This document shows positions 16,752 to 25,856 of a stretch of 64,000 bases of DNA, one piece after another. The position numbers and the translations under genes were made by a program. The notes beneath the pieces are model-generated. The model did no database searches. It was not told the DNA's origin and worked only from the letters and a program-made list of their open reading frames with translations. The stretch spans positions 71,657-135,656 of the forward strand of contig NZ_DIIM01000009.1 in NCBI RefSeq assembly GCF_002420705.1, written 5' to 3'. Positions within the stretch are counted from its first letter, which is position 1. The number at the start of each line of letters is the position of its first letter. This DNA comes from Sphingobacterium sp. UBA5670 (GTDB lineage Bacteria; Bacteroidota; Bacteroidia; Sphingobacteriales; Sphingobacteriaceae).

Positions 16752-17741
16752 ATGAAACAGATTCTATCTTTTATTTTAATTCCAGTTTTATTTTTAACAT
16801 CTTGTTCGAAAGATGAACAATTTGATAATGAGACCGATCTGGTGGAGTATCGTAAAAATAGCACTGTATTTTCTTCAAACTATTTTATGATGTCAAACAC
16901 AATTGATAAAGATCTTTTCTTAGGAGGATTGTGGTTGGTTGATAGTACAAAGGAAGGGGGGGAATTAGAGAAGCTGCGTGTAGACATCAGTAATTTTAAG
17001 ATGAAAGTTGTTCATAATTCAGATCGAAGTACGATTAAGTTTGGCGATTTTACCCCGAATTATCAAAATGTTGCAGCTTATGCAAAGTTGTTTAAGAATG
17101 ATATATTTTCTGCAAATGTCAATTTTAGCTATGGTAATTTCTCTGATTACAATATGATCAGGACTTTCTTACAAAATAGCTCTGATGCGGATGAAATTCT
17201 CACACTCATTGTTAAGGATAAAGATGGAGAAAGAATGGTGCAGCGAAAGCATGGTTATTATGAAGATCAGGTTTTGTTGGACCTTGTGCTTGGAACACAA
17301 TATGATGAGTTTGCGGCTTTCTTCGATAAAAAATATGTAGAATCCCTGACTACAGAAGGGAATGTGCCAACCTATGTAAGCGCTGCTGCTTATGGGCAAC
17401 ATAGTTTGATTTTAGTTGAAAGTGATTATGCTGTTGATGAGATCAAGAATATCTTGAAGAAGCTGAAAGCAGGTGAGCAGCTGGATAATACAGATAAAGA
17501 TCTTTTAGAATTAAGCTCTATAGTTATCTATTTACGCAGTGGTAGTAAGGAAAGTTATATTAAAAGAGCTGAAGGATTGAAGGAAATAGAAGCCGCATGG
17601 AAGGTGTTCAAAGAAAAGAGCGACAAAAGAAATAAAAGCTACGAATTCCCGATTTGGTATAAACTGAACAGCTTAGAGAACTTTGGCTTAATGAAATATA
17701 AAATGAAATTCGATTATTTTGAAAAAAAGAATATACAGTAA
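16752..17741 (+). CDS. Putative thiol-activated cytolysin (CDC)-like lipoprotein without membrane-binding domain
   Basis: A 329-residue lipoprotein (lipobox LTSC, Cys18). The C-terminal half resembles the core of cholesterol-dependent cytolysins. There is a PTYVSAAAYGQHSLILVES segment at about 204-222, comparable to PxxVSnVaYGR...vkleT. It is followed by a helical stretch, a SSIVIYLRSGSKES strand in the place of the usual strand with a glycine pair, and FPIWYKLNSLENFG...KFDY at about 298-322, comparable to PISYtsvFLkdN....Y. The C-terminal Ig-like domain with the Trp-rich undecapeptide is absent. Bacteroidota encode such short CDC-like proteins, some acting with longer partners. The similarity is from recall, not from a search. 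It has its own promoter and is the only non-enzymatic gene in the cluster. Confidence 0.55.
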   Translation: MKQILSFILIPVLFLTSCSKDEQFDNETDLVEYRKNSTVFSSNYFMMSNTIDKDLFLGGLWLVDSTKEGGELEKLRVDISNFKMKVVHNSDRSTIKFGDFTPNYQNVAAYAKLFKNDIFSANVNFSYGNFSDYNMIRTFLQNSSDADEILTLIVKDKDGERMVQRKHGYYEDQVLLDLVLGTQYDEFAAFFDKKYVESLTTEGNVPTYVSAAAYGQHSLILVESDYAVDEIKNILKKLKAGEQLDNTDKDLLELSSIVIYLRSGSKESYIKRAEGLKEIEAAWKVFKEKSDKRNKSYEFPIWYKLNSLENFGLMKYKMKFDYFEKKNIQ

Positions 17742-17797
17742 ACACGCTATTAAGGGAGAGATTACTTGATTTTTTCCGATGACTATTGGAGGGGTAA

Positions 17798-18811
17798 CTA
17801 TCTGTTGAAATACTCATTTTTGGTAAATGCATATAATTTTTTATAGAAAAATGCATGTTTTACTAATTTCGTATGTTCGGTAAAACGTTTCCATTTATTG
17901 ATGCGATTACGCCAGTTTAATCGTTCTTCGGTATTTAGCAGCTGATCTACCATTTTATAGGCATTCAATTCTGACAAAGCAATCTTTCTTAGTTTCTCTC
18001 CGTCTTCGGGCTTGTATTTCTCCAGTTCCCGGATCAGTTCTTTTTCTTGATACTGTCGGTTAAGATAACGCCCGGAGCAATTCATCTTCACATATTTTGA
18101 AAAATTCTCGGGACGTAAATAGCCATCTGCTTTATTTCCGTTGTATACACGATGATCATATATTAAACTGGGACGTCCGCACGCCATTGCATCATAGATA
18201 GATCTGCCGATTCCTACTACTAAATCAAAAAGATTAATCTTTTGCTCAATGTTGACTGCTGGATTACTATTTTTGTTATAAGCCTGAAAGTCTAAACCTT
18301 TAGCATCACAGACAGCCTTTAATTTTGCATTGGCCTTATCACTCTGACATAACGACAGTACGCTTTGAAGTGTGCTGTTTATTGGACGTAATGGTTTTTT
18401 TTTCTGTACATCAATTCCATTTAGAATAATATCATTTGCATAACCGAGGTTCACTAGATGATCGGATATTTCTTCTGAAATGGCTACATGATAATCTGCA
18501 AGGGGAGAGGGTTGTTCTAACTCGGGTACAATACCGTGGCAGATCTGAATGATGGGGGCCTTGGCAAAGAGTTCTTTAACCGAGCTATTGTGATTAGCAA
18601 AGATCAGATCATATCTTTTCTTTTTCATAAAAGGTATGTGTAATTCTTCTTCTATCTTATCTGAAATTAAGCCTTTATCAAAAGTGAAGTATTCTACTTC
18701 AACATTAGGCCGTACGTTAAGTGCTTTGATTAAATCATAAGTATACATTTCTGAACCGCCGACTCCGGCTAGATGATTAGTTGCTACTAAGATCTTTTTT
18801 GTTTCTCCCAT
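17798..18811 (-). CDS. Glycosyltransferase, GT4-like (GT-B fold)
   Basis: A 337-residue protein. It starts MGETKKILVATNHLAGVGGSEMYTYDLIKAL, the Gly-rich acceptor loop of GT4 enzymes. YDLIFANHNSS and PIIQICHGI follow in the N-terminal domain, then YHVAISEEISDHLV and DIILNGID between the domains. In the C-terminal domain, VVGIGRSIYDAMACGRPSLIYDH takes the place of the usual EGFG...EAMA.G motif. The domain is short and variant, so donor choice is uncertain. It is the last gene of a minus-strand run and converges on the cytolysin-like gene. Confidence 0.75.
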   Translation of the reverse strand: MGETKKILVATNHLAGVGGSEMYTYDLIKALNVRPNVEVEYFTFDKGLISDKIEEELHIPFMKKKRYDLIFANHNSSVKELFAKAPIIQICHGIVPELEQPSPLADYHVAISEEISDHLVNLGYANDIILNGIDVQKKKPLRPINSTLQSVLSLCQSDKANAKLKAVCDAKGLDFQAYNKNSNPAVNIEQKINLFDLVVGIGRSIYDAMACGRPSLIYDHRVYNGNKADGYLRPENFSKYVKMNCSGRYLNRQYQEKELIRELEKYKPEDGEKLRKIALSELNAYKMVDQLLNTEERLNWRNRINKWKRFTEHTKLVKHAFFYKKLYAFTKNEYFNR

Positions 18812-18824
18812 TTCATTCTATTTT

Positions 18825-18874
18825 TTAAAAAATCACAACATGCCATTGTATAATTAGTTATAAAAAAGTTGTGA
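18825..18874 (-). terminator. Candidate terminator after the CgeB-like gene ending at 19008
   Basis: The arms TCACAAC (18833-18839) and GTTGTGA (18868-18874) frame a 28-nt loop. On the minus strand a T6 run follows the second arm. The long loop makes this a weak call. Confidence 0.35.
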
Positions 18875-19007
18875 CCGTACTCATCTATCGGAATGAATAT
18901 TTTCTTATATGATTATAATCAATAACGAGTACAAAGAGGTTTTCATTACATCTGTTTATTTTTAAAAAATGTTAAACTACGTAATTAATGAATTGAAACC
19001 TTATAAA

Positions 19008-20063
19008 TTATAGCTGAATAGGGAAATTGATCGGAATATAATCTTTCTGGTCAAGAACATACTTAATCCAGTTAGAGAAGCTATATTTTCTCTTTATTAT
19101 AGACGATATTTCTTGCATAGGGGCGTTAAGGAATGTAATGACCTGATCGTAATCTGTTGTAGAATCAATGATCAGTATATTCTCTGGTTGATAGAAATCA
19201 TATTCTTTAATCGACTTTTGGGTTGTGATCAGCTTTTTTTTGAAGCCAATTGCTTCAAAAACACGAAAAGATAATCCATCATGTAAATAATTAGAAAAAT
19301 CGACTAAGACGTTGGACCGCCTAACCATATCAATATTCTCTAAATAAGTGATGCCGTCATAAATAGTGCTGATGATAGGGCACTGTTCTTTTATTTCTTT
19401 TACCAACTTGTCGCTGTGAGTATTAATTATTGCTTTGATTTTTAATTCTTTTCGATCTTTGAATAAATTGAAGAACCGATAAATATCAGCGATTCTTTCT
19501 TCAATATAGGTGCCTATGAAAAGTATATCAATGGAGGGAATAATTAAACTGCCGTTTTCTTGTTCAGTTAATTGCTGATCCAGATAGAAGTTGGTTAATG
19601 GTAAAGTACCGTCAATGGCTAAATCAGCAGGATCAAAAACAAAAAATCGATCAAAAAGCTCCATTCTAGAAAAAATATCTGGATATCGATTTAAACCATC
19701 CCACTGATAAGCGACTGTAAGTCCAGTGATACTTTTTACCTGAGAAATAATTGATTTGGGAAATATATCTGGTCGGATAAAAAGTGCATAATCTGCTCGC
19801 TGGATATGTGCAAATTTTTCCTCATATTGTTCATCCAAAAATCTTTTGCGTAATAGATTTTTATACTGATGATCTTTTAAAATAAGTTTTCGAAAAAGGT
19901 TTTTGAGCCGTAGGAAATAACTTTTGTAATAAAATGCTTTTTCTTCTATATTAATATCCACAACTTCAAATCCTAAGGATTCCAGTTGTCCGCGGATTAC
20001 TAAATTCAGTCCAAAGTTTTTTGGAGTACCCAGTATAATAATTTTTCTATTATTGTATTCCAT
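19008..20063 (-). CDS. CgeB-like glycosyltransferase, paralogue 1 of 3
   Basis: A 351-residue GT-B-type protein of the CgeB/spore-maturation-like group. Diagnostic segments are VAYQWDGLNRYPDI, FDRFFVFDPADLA, LTNFYLD and, near the end, HDGLSFRVFEAIGFKKKLITT, where the conserved Glu of the donor site sits. The same ordered motifs occur in the genes at 21146 and 22100, so the three are paralogues. It is separated by 18 bases from the GT4 gene upstream. Acceptor and donor sugars are unknown. Confidence 0.75.
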   Translation of the reverse strand: MEYNNRKIIILGTPKNFGLNLVIRGQLESLGFEVVDINIEEKAFYYKSYFLRLKNLFRKLILKDHQYKNLLRKRFLDEQYEEKFAHIQRADYALFIRPDIFPKSIISQVKSITGLTVAYQWDGLNRYPDIFSRMELFDRFFVFDPADLAIDGTLPLTNFYLDQQLTEQENGSLIIPSIDILFIGTYIEERIADIYRFFNLFKDRKELKIKAIINTHSDKLVKEIKEQCPIISTIYDGITYLENIDMVRRSNVLVDFSNYLHDGLSFRVFEAIGFKKKLITTQKSIKEYDFYQPENILIIDSTTDYDQVITFLNAPMQEISSIIKRKYSFSNWIKYVLDQKDYIPINFPIQL

Positions 20064-20081
20064 TCGTATTTTAAATCGTGA

Positions 20082-21146
20082 TTATCGAGCCAATAGTTTG
20101 GAGGATTGCATGATTTCATTCCAAATGTTTAACGTATCTTCTGTTTCTTTTTCTATCGTGTAATGAGCAAAAACAAATTTAGAAGCCAGTCGACCCTTTT
20201 CTAACATCTCGTCTTGGTTCACATTAAATTTATCAATAATTTTCTTTACTGATTCGACATAATCGATGATATTTCCTTCATTAACTGCTGTTGTAAATGA
20301 AGGGTTAAAATATTCCCTGCCACCTTGACCAATATAACCTATTATATAGCAGCCACATGCCATAGCTTCAACAGGCGGTAAACCGAAGCCCTCTCTAAAG
20401 TTGAAGCTTAAAAAGATCATACTCTCTTTCATAATAGCGGCAACCTCTGATTCAGTTTTATTATCAATAGATATGAGAGACCAGTCGTTTGGCAGCTCAG
20501 TTAATCGAAGAATATTAATAACCTGCGCAACGTCTCCACCAAGCTTTCTAGGCATGAAGCATATCTGTTTTTTTTTGTTTGTGCCCAATGAAAAGATATT
20601 ATGGTCTATTCCTAAGTTCATTTTTAGGGTTTTTATATGCGGAAAAGCATAATTAAAATAATCTTTTGCATCTTCAGAGGCGACAATTGTAGCTAGAGTA
20701 TCGGTGGAGTTATAAGGTGTATCTTTATAGTCTTCATCTAATCCAAAATGGTCAAAAGTATAATAGCAATTCTGATTAAAAATAACACGCTTATTTAAGG
20801 GCATGATCTTATGGATTCGGGGGCCATAGATTTCAGGGAATACTAGAATAGCATCTTTTTCAATATGACAGCTAATCAACCGAAGTATTTTTAAAAATAT
20901 TTTTTTAGTGAATGTGATCTTTTTTTGTCGGTAATCGTATTTTAATCTTTTGAATAACCAAGGATTGTATTTTATGGGAACTTTGGCATGGAACCAACGT
21001 TCTACTTTTCCTATTTTACGATGTAGAATTATAGCATGATAACCAGCCTCATTCAGGACTTGTACTTGACGGTACATTTGTTTTACACCACCGCTCGCAG
21101 ATCTATTGGTTGGACAAATAAAATAAATAGTTGGCGTATTTGGCAT
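20082..21146 (-). CDS. Family 4-like glycosyltransferase
   Basis: A 354-residue GT-B enzyme. The start is TIYFICPTNRSASGGVKQMYRQVQVLNEAGY, the acceptor-side Gly-rich loop. In the C-terminal domain it has MKESMIFLSFNFREGFGLPPVEAMACGCYIIGYIGQGGREYF, a full EGFGLP..EAMACG donor site. It sits between two CgeB-like paralogues and shares one base (TAATG) with the gene upstream, which points to coupled translation. Its intact donor site suggests an active enzyme. Confidence 0.85.
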   Translation of the reverse strand: MPNTPTIYFICPTNRSASGGVKQMYRQVQVLNEAGYHAIILHRKIGKVERWFHAKVPIKYNPWLFKRLKYDYRQKKITFTKKIFLKILRLISCHIEKDAILVFPEIYGPRIHKIMPLNKRVIFNQNCYYTFDHFGLDEDYKDTPYNSTDTLATIVASEDAKDYFNYAFPHIKTLKMNLGIDHNIFSLGTNKKKQICFMPRKLGGDVAQVINILRLTELPNDWSLISIDNKTESEVAAIMKESMIFLSFNFREGFGLPPVEAMACGCYIIGYIGQGGREYFNPSFTTAVNEGNIIDYVESVKKIIDKFNVNQDEMLEKGRLASKFVFAHYTIEKETEDTLNIWNEIMQSSKLLAR

Positions 21147-22099
21147 TATGATATGATCGTTTGAATCCAGTTTTTTATAAAATACTTTTCCTTGATATTG
21201 CTGCTGATTATTCTATAATCGTTCTCTATAAAAGATTTAGGTATATCTATCGTATTTATATCTTTAATGATGTATACGTTGTCCTCATGATATAAATCCG
21301 CTTGATCAATATTAGCAGTAGTTATTAATTTTTTTTCCAAACCGATAGCTTCAAATGGTCTAAATGATAGGCCGCGTTGGTTTGGGTGTGCTAAATCTAG
21401 TATTATCTTGCTATCAAGATAGTATTCATAGGCTTTATTAAATGGAACAATTGTATGAATTACTTCCATATTTTTTGGAAGATCTTCCTTAATAGGGTGG
21501 GATTTGTAGGTGAATATTTTTGCTTTAGCTTTTATTCCATGTTTTTCAAAATATTTGAACAATTTAATTGCATCAGTGATTCTTTTGTCGTAAGTCATCA
21601 GTAATGCAATATCATATTGTAATATTGTTTTACGTAGAGTTGCAAAATAGAAATTTGTAATTGATTTAAAACCAAATTGCTCACAATCGACGGGGTCAAA
21701 GCTAAATATAGTATCGAAAGAATTAATAAAATTCTTTTGTGAGGGAATTTTATCTATACTGTCCCAGAATAAGCATACTGATCGTTTACAGGCTTGCTGA
21801 GCAAGATGTAAATCTTCTGCTGTCAATACATCTGGGCGATTAACGATTAATAAATCGATTTCTCCGTGCTGAGTTATAGTTTGTCGGATATATTGTCCTT
21901 TTTTGATCTCTTTCAAATTTTTACCCAAAAAAGTTTTGAGGAAAAAATTATAGATACGTTCTCCGAGATTTTTGTATTGGTAGGGGAGTGTTGAATTGAC
22001 GTCAATTATTTTATAACCACTGTATTTTTTGAGCCCCTCGCTTACCACTTCATTAAATCCGTAATATCCTGGAGCGATAAATAGAATTTTTTTCTTCAT
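21146..22099 (-). CDS. CgeB-like glycosyltransferase, paralogue 2 of 3
   Basis: A 317-residue GT-B-type protein. It shares ordered motifs with its neighbours: KILFIAPGYYGFNEVVSEGL at the start, CLFWDSIDKIP, FDTIFSFDPVD, SITNFYFA, and RGLSFRPFEAIGLEKKLITT near the end. It abuts the next gene upstream without a gap and overlaps the GT4 gene by one base. It probably adds one residue to the same glycan as its paralogues; the substrate is unknown. Confidence 0.75.
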   Translation of the reverse strand: MKKKILFIAPGYYGFNEVVSEGLKKYSGYKIIDVNSTLPYQYKNLGERIYNFFLKTFLGKNLKEIKKGQYIRQTITQHGEIDLLIVNRPDVLTAEDLHLAQQACKRSVCLFWDSIDKIPSQKNFINSFDTIFSFDPVDCEQFGFKSITNFYFATLRKTILQYDIALLMTYDKRITDAIKLFKYFEKHGIKAKAKIFTYKSHPIKEDLPKNMEVIHTIVPFNKAYEYYLDSKIILDLAHPNQRGLSFRPFEAIGLEKKLITTANIDQADLYHEDNVYIIKDINTIDIPKSFIENDYRIISSNIKEKYFIKNWIQTIIS

Positions 22100-23089
22100 T
22101 TAATATAGAAGAGTTTTAAGATTAAAAATTTTCTGCAGCCAAGCATCAAGTGTATAGCGCTCATAAATGTCGTTGGATAAAGCTTTATAAGGGCTATTTA
22201 AGAATGATGTGTCTAAATTACTTAAATTTTTATCTATATATAGAATATTTTGTGTGGTATATAGATCATAATCAATAATACATGGATTATCTGTTATTAT
22301 TTTCTTCTCTAGAGCCATAGCTTCAAAAACTCGAAAACTTAAACCTTCTTGTCCTTCACGCATCAAATCTATTATCGCTTTTGACTTTTTGTATTCTTTT
22401 AAGACGGCTTCATTGTCGATAGGTTTTTTTCGGTATTCTATCAATGATGCGCCTTTCGGCCTTAATATAAAGTTCCGTAATTTCTCTTTCCATACCTGTT
22501 TTCCGACCACAATAATCTTACTTCGTACTTGGAGGGTAGAAAGACGAGCCGTGAGTTTACGAAGGAGCTTAATACGCCGTTTGTCATAGGAAGTGATATA
22601 GAATAAGTCGTTTTCAATTTCCTCGGTCTGAATCGGTTGTTCTGAAAGATAATTGTAGTTTGTTATCTTCTCAAAACCATATTTTTTTACATCCCTATCT
22701 TCAAAAGAATAGATCTTATCAAACAACTCCAACTTTTCTTCCACTGGAAAACGCTCGAGGTTATCATACAGATAGGAAATTAAATATGGTGTATAAGATT
22801 TGATCTGTTTGATAGTCTTGTAATCTAAGGTATGTGGGTTAAGCACCAATATTTGATCCTGAGGACCTAGTTTTTCCAAGGTATCTAGTACGTACTCTTG
22901 CCGTTTTATATGTTTGATATTTCTATTCAGAAAAATTTTGCTTATTGCATTGGAAGCCCGTTCACCAAAATTTTTGTATTTATATGCCCCCATATTGATA
23001 TGTGATGCATCAATACCCTTTTCTTGTAATTTCTTTACAATATGGTGGTCGTAATTCCAGTAATCAAAGCTTATAATGCAAATCTTCAT
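22100..23089 (-). CDS. CgeB-like glycosyltransferase, paralogue 3 of 3
   Basis: A 329-residue protein. The motifs run ISYLYDNLERFP, FDKIYSFEDRDV, KITNYNYLS and QEGLSFRVFEAMALEKKIIT, matching the other two paralogues in order and spacing. The start is MKICIISFDYWNYDHHIVKKL. It overlaps the GT2 gene upstream by 26 bases. The three copies differ too much at the ends for a very recent duplication. Confidence 0.75.
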   Translation of the reverse strand: MKICIISFDYWNYDHHIVKKLQEKGIDASHINMGAYKYKNFGERASNAISKIFLNRNIKHIKRQEYVLDTLEKLGPQDQILVLNPHTLDYKTIKQIKSYTPYLISYLYDNLERFPVEEKLELFDKIYSFEDRDVKKYGFEKITNYNYLSEQPIQTEEIENDLFYITSYDKRRIKLLRKLTARLSTLQVRSKIIVVGKQVWKEKLRNFILRPKGASLIEYRKKPIDNEAVLKEYKKSKAIIDLMREGQEGLSFRVFEAMALEKKIITDNPCIIDYDLYTTQNILYIDKNLSNLDTSFLNSPYKALSNDIYERYTLDAWLQKIFNLKTLLY

Positions 23090-23840
23090 TTTTTTCTTCT
23101 CTTTTCAATGACTTAAAAGTTTCATGTACACTGAGACTCTGTAAGTAGCAAAGTTGATATCCTCGTCGCCCATCTAATATTCCTAGTTTCAAAAAGTATG
23201 CCTTAAAAAATTTAAAGGATACTTTGGCTAGGTGACTGAAGAGCGAATACCGCTTATCTTTGGCGTATAGCTCTTTACCTTTAAGCTGACCATAATGGAC
23301 CATTTTTTCCTTATAACTTGCATAGTCTGCAAAGGAATAGTGCCATATCTTGTTTTTTAAGCTACCAATTGTACCATTGACAAGCAATGTCTCATGCACT
23401 TTCTTTTTCGTGTCGTACGTTGCTTTACTTTTTTTGAACAAACGGAAGTTCTTATCGTTTTGCGTTCCCGAAAAATTAATGCGTTCACCACAAAAGAAAA
23501 ATAAACGATACATATAATAAGCATCTTTTGCTTGCGGATCGTTTATTGTCGACAATATCTCCGTTTGGCAAGCTGCAGTCAAACGCTCATCGGCATCCAA
23601 AAAAAGTACCCAATCGTTATTCGCATAAGTCAAGGCCAAATTGCGCTGCTTGGTGAAATCCTCAAATTTGTTTTGATAAATTTTCACCTTGGGGTGCAGA
23701 CCAGCTAACTCAACTGTTCGATCGGTACTGAATGAATCCACAACAATGATCTCATCTGCAAACTCCATGCTTTTGAGGACTTCCGCTATATTATCCTCTT
23801 CATTGTATGTAATGATTAAAGCGCTTATTTTTTGACTCAA
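23064..23840 (-). CDS. Family 2 glycosyltransferase, WaaE/KdtX-like
   Basis: A 258-residue GT2 enzyme. It has KISALIITYNEEDNIAEVLKS at the start, EIIVVDSFSTDRT at about 30-42, FTKQRNLAL, and the metal site LFLDADERL with DAD at 82-84. NFSGTQNDKNFRLFKK and VHETLLVNG follow, as in the lipopolysaccharide core beta-1,4-glucosyltransferases of the WaaE/KdtX type. It is the first gene of the minus-strand run (23840 to 17798). An upstream TATATTTG (-7 type) lies at 23981-23988, without a clear -33 partner. Confidence 0.85.
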   Translation of the reverse strand: MSQKISALIITYNEEDNIAEVLKSMEFADEIIVVDSFSTDRTVELAGLHPKVKIYQNKFEDFTKQRNLALTYANNDWVLFLDADERLTAACQTEILSTINDPQAKDAYYMYRLFFFCGERINFSGTQNDKNFRLFKKSKATYDTKKKVHETLLVNGTIGSLKNKIWHYSFADYASYKEKMVHYGQLKGKELYAKDKRYSLFSHLAKVSFKFFKAYFLKLGILDGRRGYQLCYLQSLSVHETFKSLKREEKNEDLHYKL

Positions 23841-24199
23841 GGTATACGATATAATTGAAAAATTGGACCATACTTTATTGTAACGTAAAAGTTCGCTAAT
23901 TCGTTACAACTTAATTGAAAAAATGACATTTAATGTTTTTCACAATGTAGATCACCTTACTGGGCTTTATTGCTTTGTGACAAATATATTACATATTTTT
24001 TGTAATAAAATATAAAAAAAATGAAATGTTTGCGAAGTGAATATTTATTGTTCTCTAGAACAATATATGATCAACTAAATACAAGAAAAATACATATTTG
24101 TAAGGGATATATCGTTATTTTTACATGTTTTATAGTTTTGAATCTATTTTTACAACACTGTACAGGCTATTTATTACCATAATTTAATTTTTATTCCAA
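23841..24199. other. Divergent intergenic region between two glycan operons
   Basis: These 359 AT-rich bases separate the leftward run (starting at 23840) from the rightward pair (starting at 24200). They should hold both promoters. Candidate -7 elements are TATATTTG on the minus strand (23981-23988) and TAGTTTTG on the plus strand (24133-24140), neither with a good -33 partner at the right distance. No reading frame of interest was seen. Confidence 0.45.
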
Positions 24200-24865
24200 G
24201 TGGCTATTCCAAAAGTTATCTATCAGACTTTTAAAACCAATAAGATACCCTTATTGACGAAGTTTTATATTTGGCGATTTCTAAAGCGAAATAAAGGCTA
24301 TAGTAGGAAATTCTTTGATGATGCTCAAATTGATACACTTATCAGGGAAAATTTTGACCAACGTACGTATAAGGCCTTTGCCCGTTTACAGATAGGGGCC
24401 GCCAAAGCGGATTTTTTTAGGTATGCGGTTTTATATGTGTATGGTGGTATCTATTTAGATTTAGATAGCGATATTATCGGTGTGTTGGATCGTGTTATTA
24501 GGCCTGATGATACTGCTGTTATTACCCATGAGAAGAATAGGAGTCTTTATGCACAATGGGCATTGATCTACGATAAAGGACACCCATTTCTGAAAAAAAC
24601 GATCGAACTGATCGTACGAAATATAGAGGAAAATAGATACCCACACGACGTTCATCAGATGACAGGACCAACAGTTTATACTGAGGCCATAAATTTGGTT
24701 TTAAAAGAAGATCCTCAGGTTTCCTATCGTCGGATAGCAGACGATTATCAAGGGCTCCTGAAATTTAAGTATAAGCTCAGTAAGATCCTGATTTACGGCG
24801 ACCGCTCACTGCATTGGAAAAAAATGCAGCTTCGTGTGCCCGTAGTCAAACCTATGGACGATTAG
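24200..24865 (+). CDS. GT32-type glycosyltransferase with DXD motif (OCH1-like)
   Basis: A 221-residue transferase. The start is a GTG at 24200 (the first codon of VAIPKVIYQT, read as Met); the segment IPKVIYQTF is the typical beginning of GT32 enzymes. At about 66-91, GAAKADFFRYAVLYVYGG leads into IYLDLDSD, the metal/nucleotide-sugar site. MTGPTVYTEAI near the end is another family motif. GT32 members transfer hexoses to surface glycans. It is followed by the GT90 gene after 31 bases, likely one transcript. Confidence 0.85.
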   Translation: MAIPKVIYQTFKTNKIPLLTKFYIWRFLKRNKGYSRKFFDDAQIDTLIRENFDQRTYKAFARLQIGAAKADFFRYAVLYVYGGIYLDLDSDIIGVLDRVIRPDDTAVITHEKNRSLYAQWALIYDKGHPFLKKTIELIVRNIEENRYPHDVHQMTGPTVYTEAINLVLKEDPQVSYRRIADDYQGLLKFKYKLSKILIYGDRSLHWKKMQLRVPVVKPMDD

Positions 24866-24896
24866 TTAAAGGCGGCTCTTATTTCTTATATATGCT

Positions 24897-25856
24897 ATGA
24901 GTTTGAATTTCAAGAAGATCTTTTTAAAAAATAAGAATGTTAAATTCTTTTATTATCTGAGTGTATTGGGACGGCAGTTGAGGCCGAAGCTGCTCTTACG
25001 AAAAAAAGCATCAGCGCTATTGAACAAAAACCTAACAGATGTGTCTGAATGGGTTCGGTTTAGGATAAACTATTATAATAAGTTATCCCCGCAGCAGTCC
25101 TTGTCAGATGAAGCAATTCAGATCAAAGATTATAAGATGCCGGAGAAAATTCGTGTTTATTATTTTGATAGCAAAGAATATCTTGACTATTTTGATCAGC
25201 GATTAAAATTTCAAATTCTGCCTGGAGATATTATTGATATCCCAGATAAACCCGCGCTGGTAAAAAGTAGACCAATAGCAGGTGATAATGCCAACTCGGT
25301 GTTATTGAACTTGGATAAGAGTAGGCACTTTAATTTTATTACTGACCATATACCTTTTGGGGAGAAAAAAAATAAGCTTGTTGGAAGGAGTGAGTTTGCA
25401 CAGGTTCATCGGGAACTTTTCTTTCAGAAATACCACAAACATCCATTATGTGATTTAAAAAAGGCATTTAAGTCTTCAGATCCAGATTATCTTTCGATCA
25501 CTGGACACTTGTCTTATAAATTTATTCTTGCCTTGGAAGGAAACGATGTGGCGACAAATTTGAAGTGGATCATGTCTTCAAATTCCATCGCTGTCATGCC
25601 GATGCCAACGTATGAAACCTGGTTTATGGAGGGGACATTGCTGCCTGACCATCACTTTATCTGCATTAAAAGTGATTATTCGGATTTGGAGGAAAAGCTG
25701 CAGTATTATATTAATCACCCCGAGGCCGCTGAAGCAATTGTTAAACAGGCCAACGCTTATGTGAAATTGTTTTTGAATCAGGCAGAAGAAGAATTTGTTT
25801 CTCTTCATGTATTGAAGAAGTATTTTATTTCAACGGGCCAATCGGTCAATTTATAA
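24897..25856 (+). CDS. GT90-type glycosyltransferase (CAP10/LpsA-like)
   Basis: A 319-residue protein. The segments KSRPIAGDNANSVLLNLDKSRHF, YKFILALEGNDVATNLKWIMSSNS and ETWFMEGTLLPDHHFICIKSDYSDLEEKL are characteristic of glycosyltransferase family 90, which includes fungal CAP10 and bacterial LpsA proteins. Family enzymes transfer xylose or glucose from nucleotide sugars. The length is normal for bacterial members. Its stop codon overlaps by 6 bases with the stop of the convergent GT4 gene, so no terminator fits between them. Confidence 0.82.
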   Translation: MSLNFKKIFLKNKNVKFFYYLSVLGRQLRPKLLLRKKASALLNKNLTDVSEWVRFRINYYNKLSPQQSLSDEAIQIKDYKMPEKIRVYYFDSKEYLDYFDQRLKFQILPGDIIDIPDKPALVKSRPIAGDNANSVLLNLDKSRHFNFITDHIPFGEKKNKLVGRSEFAQVHRELFFQKYHKHPLCDLKKAFKSSDPDYLSITGHLSYKFILALEGNDVATNLKWIMSSNSIAVMPMPTYETWFMEGTLLPDHHFICIKSDYSDLEEKLQYYINHPEAAEAIVKQANAYVKLFLNQAEEEFVSLHVLKKYFISTGQSVNL

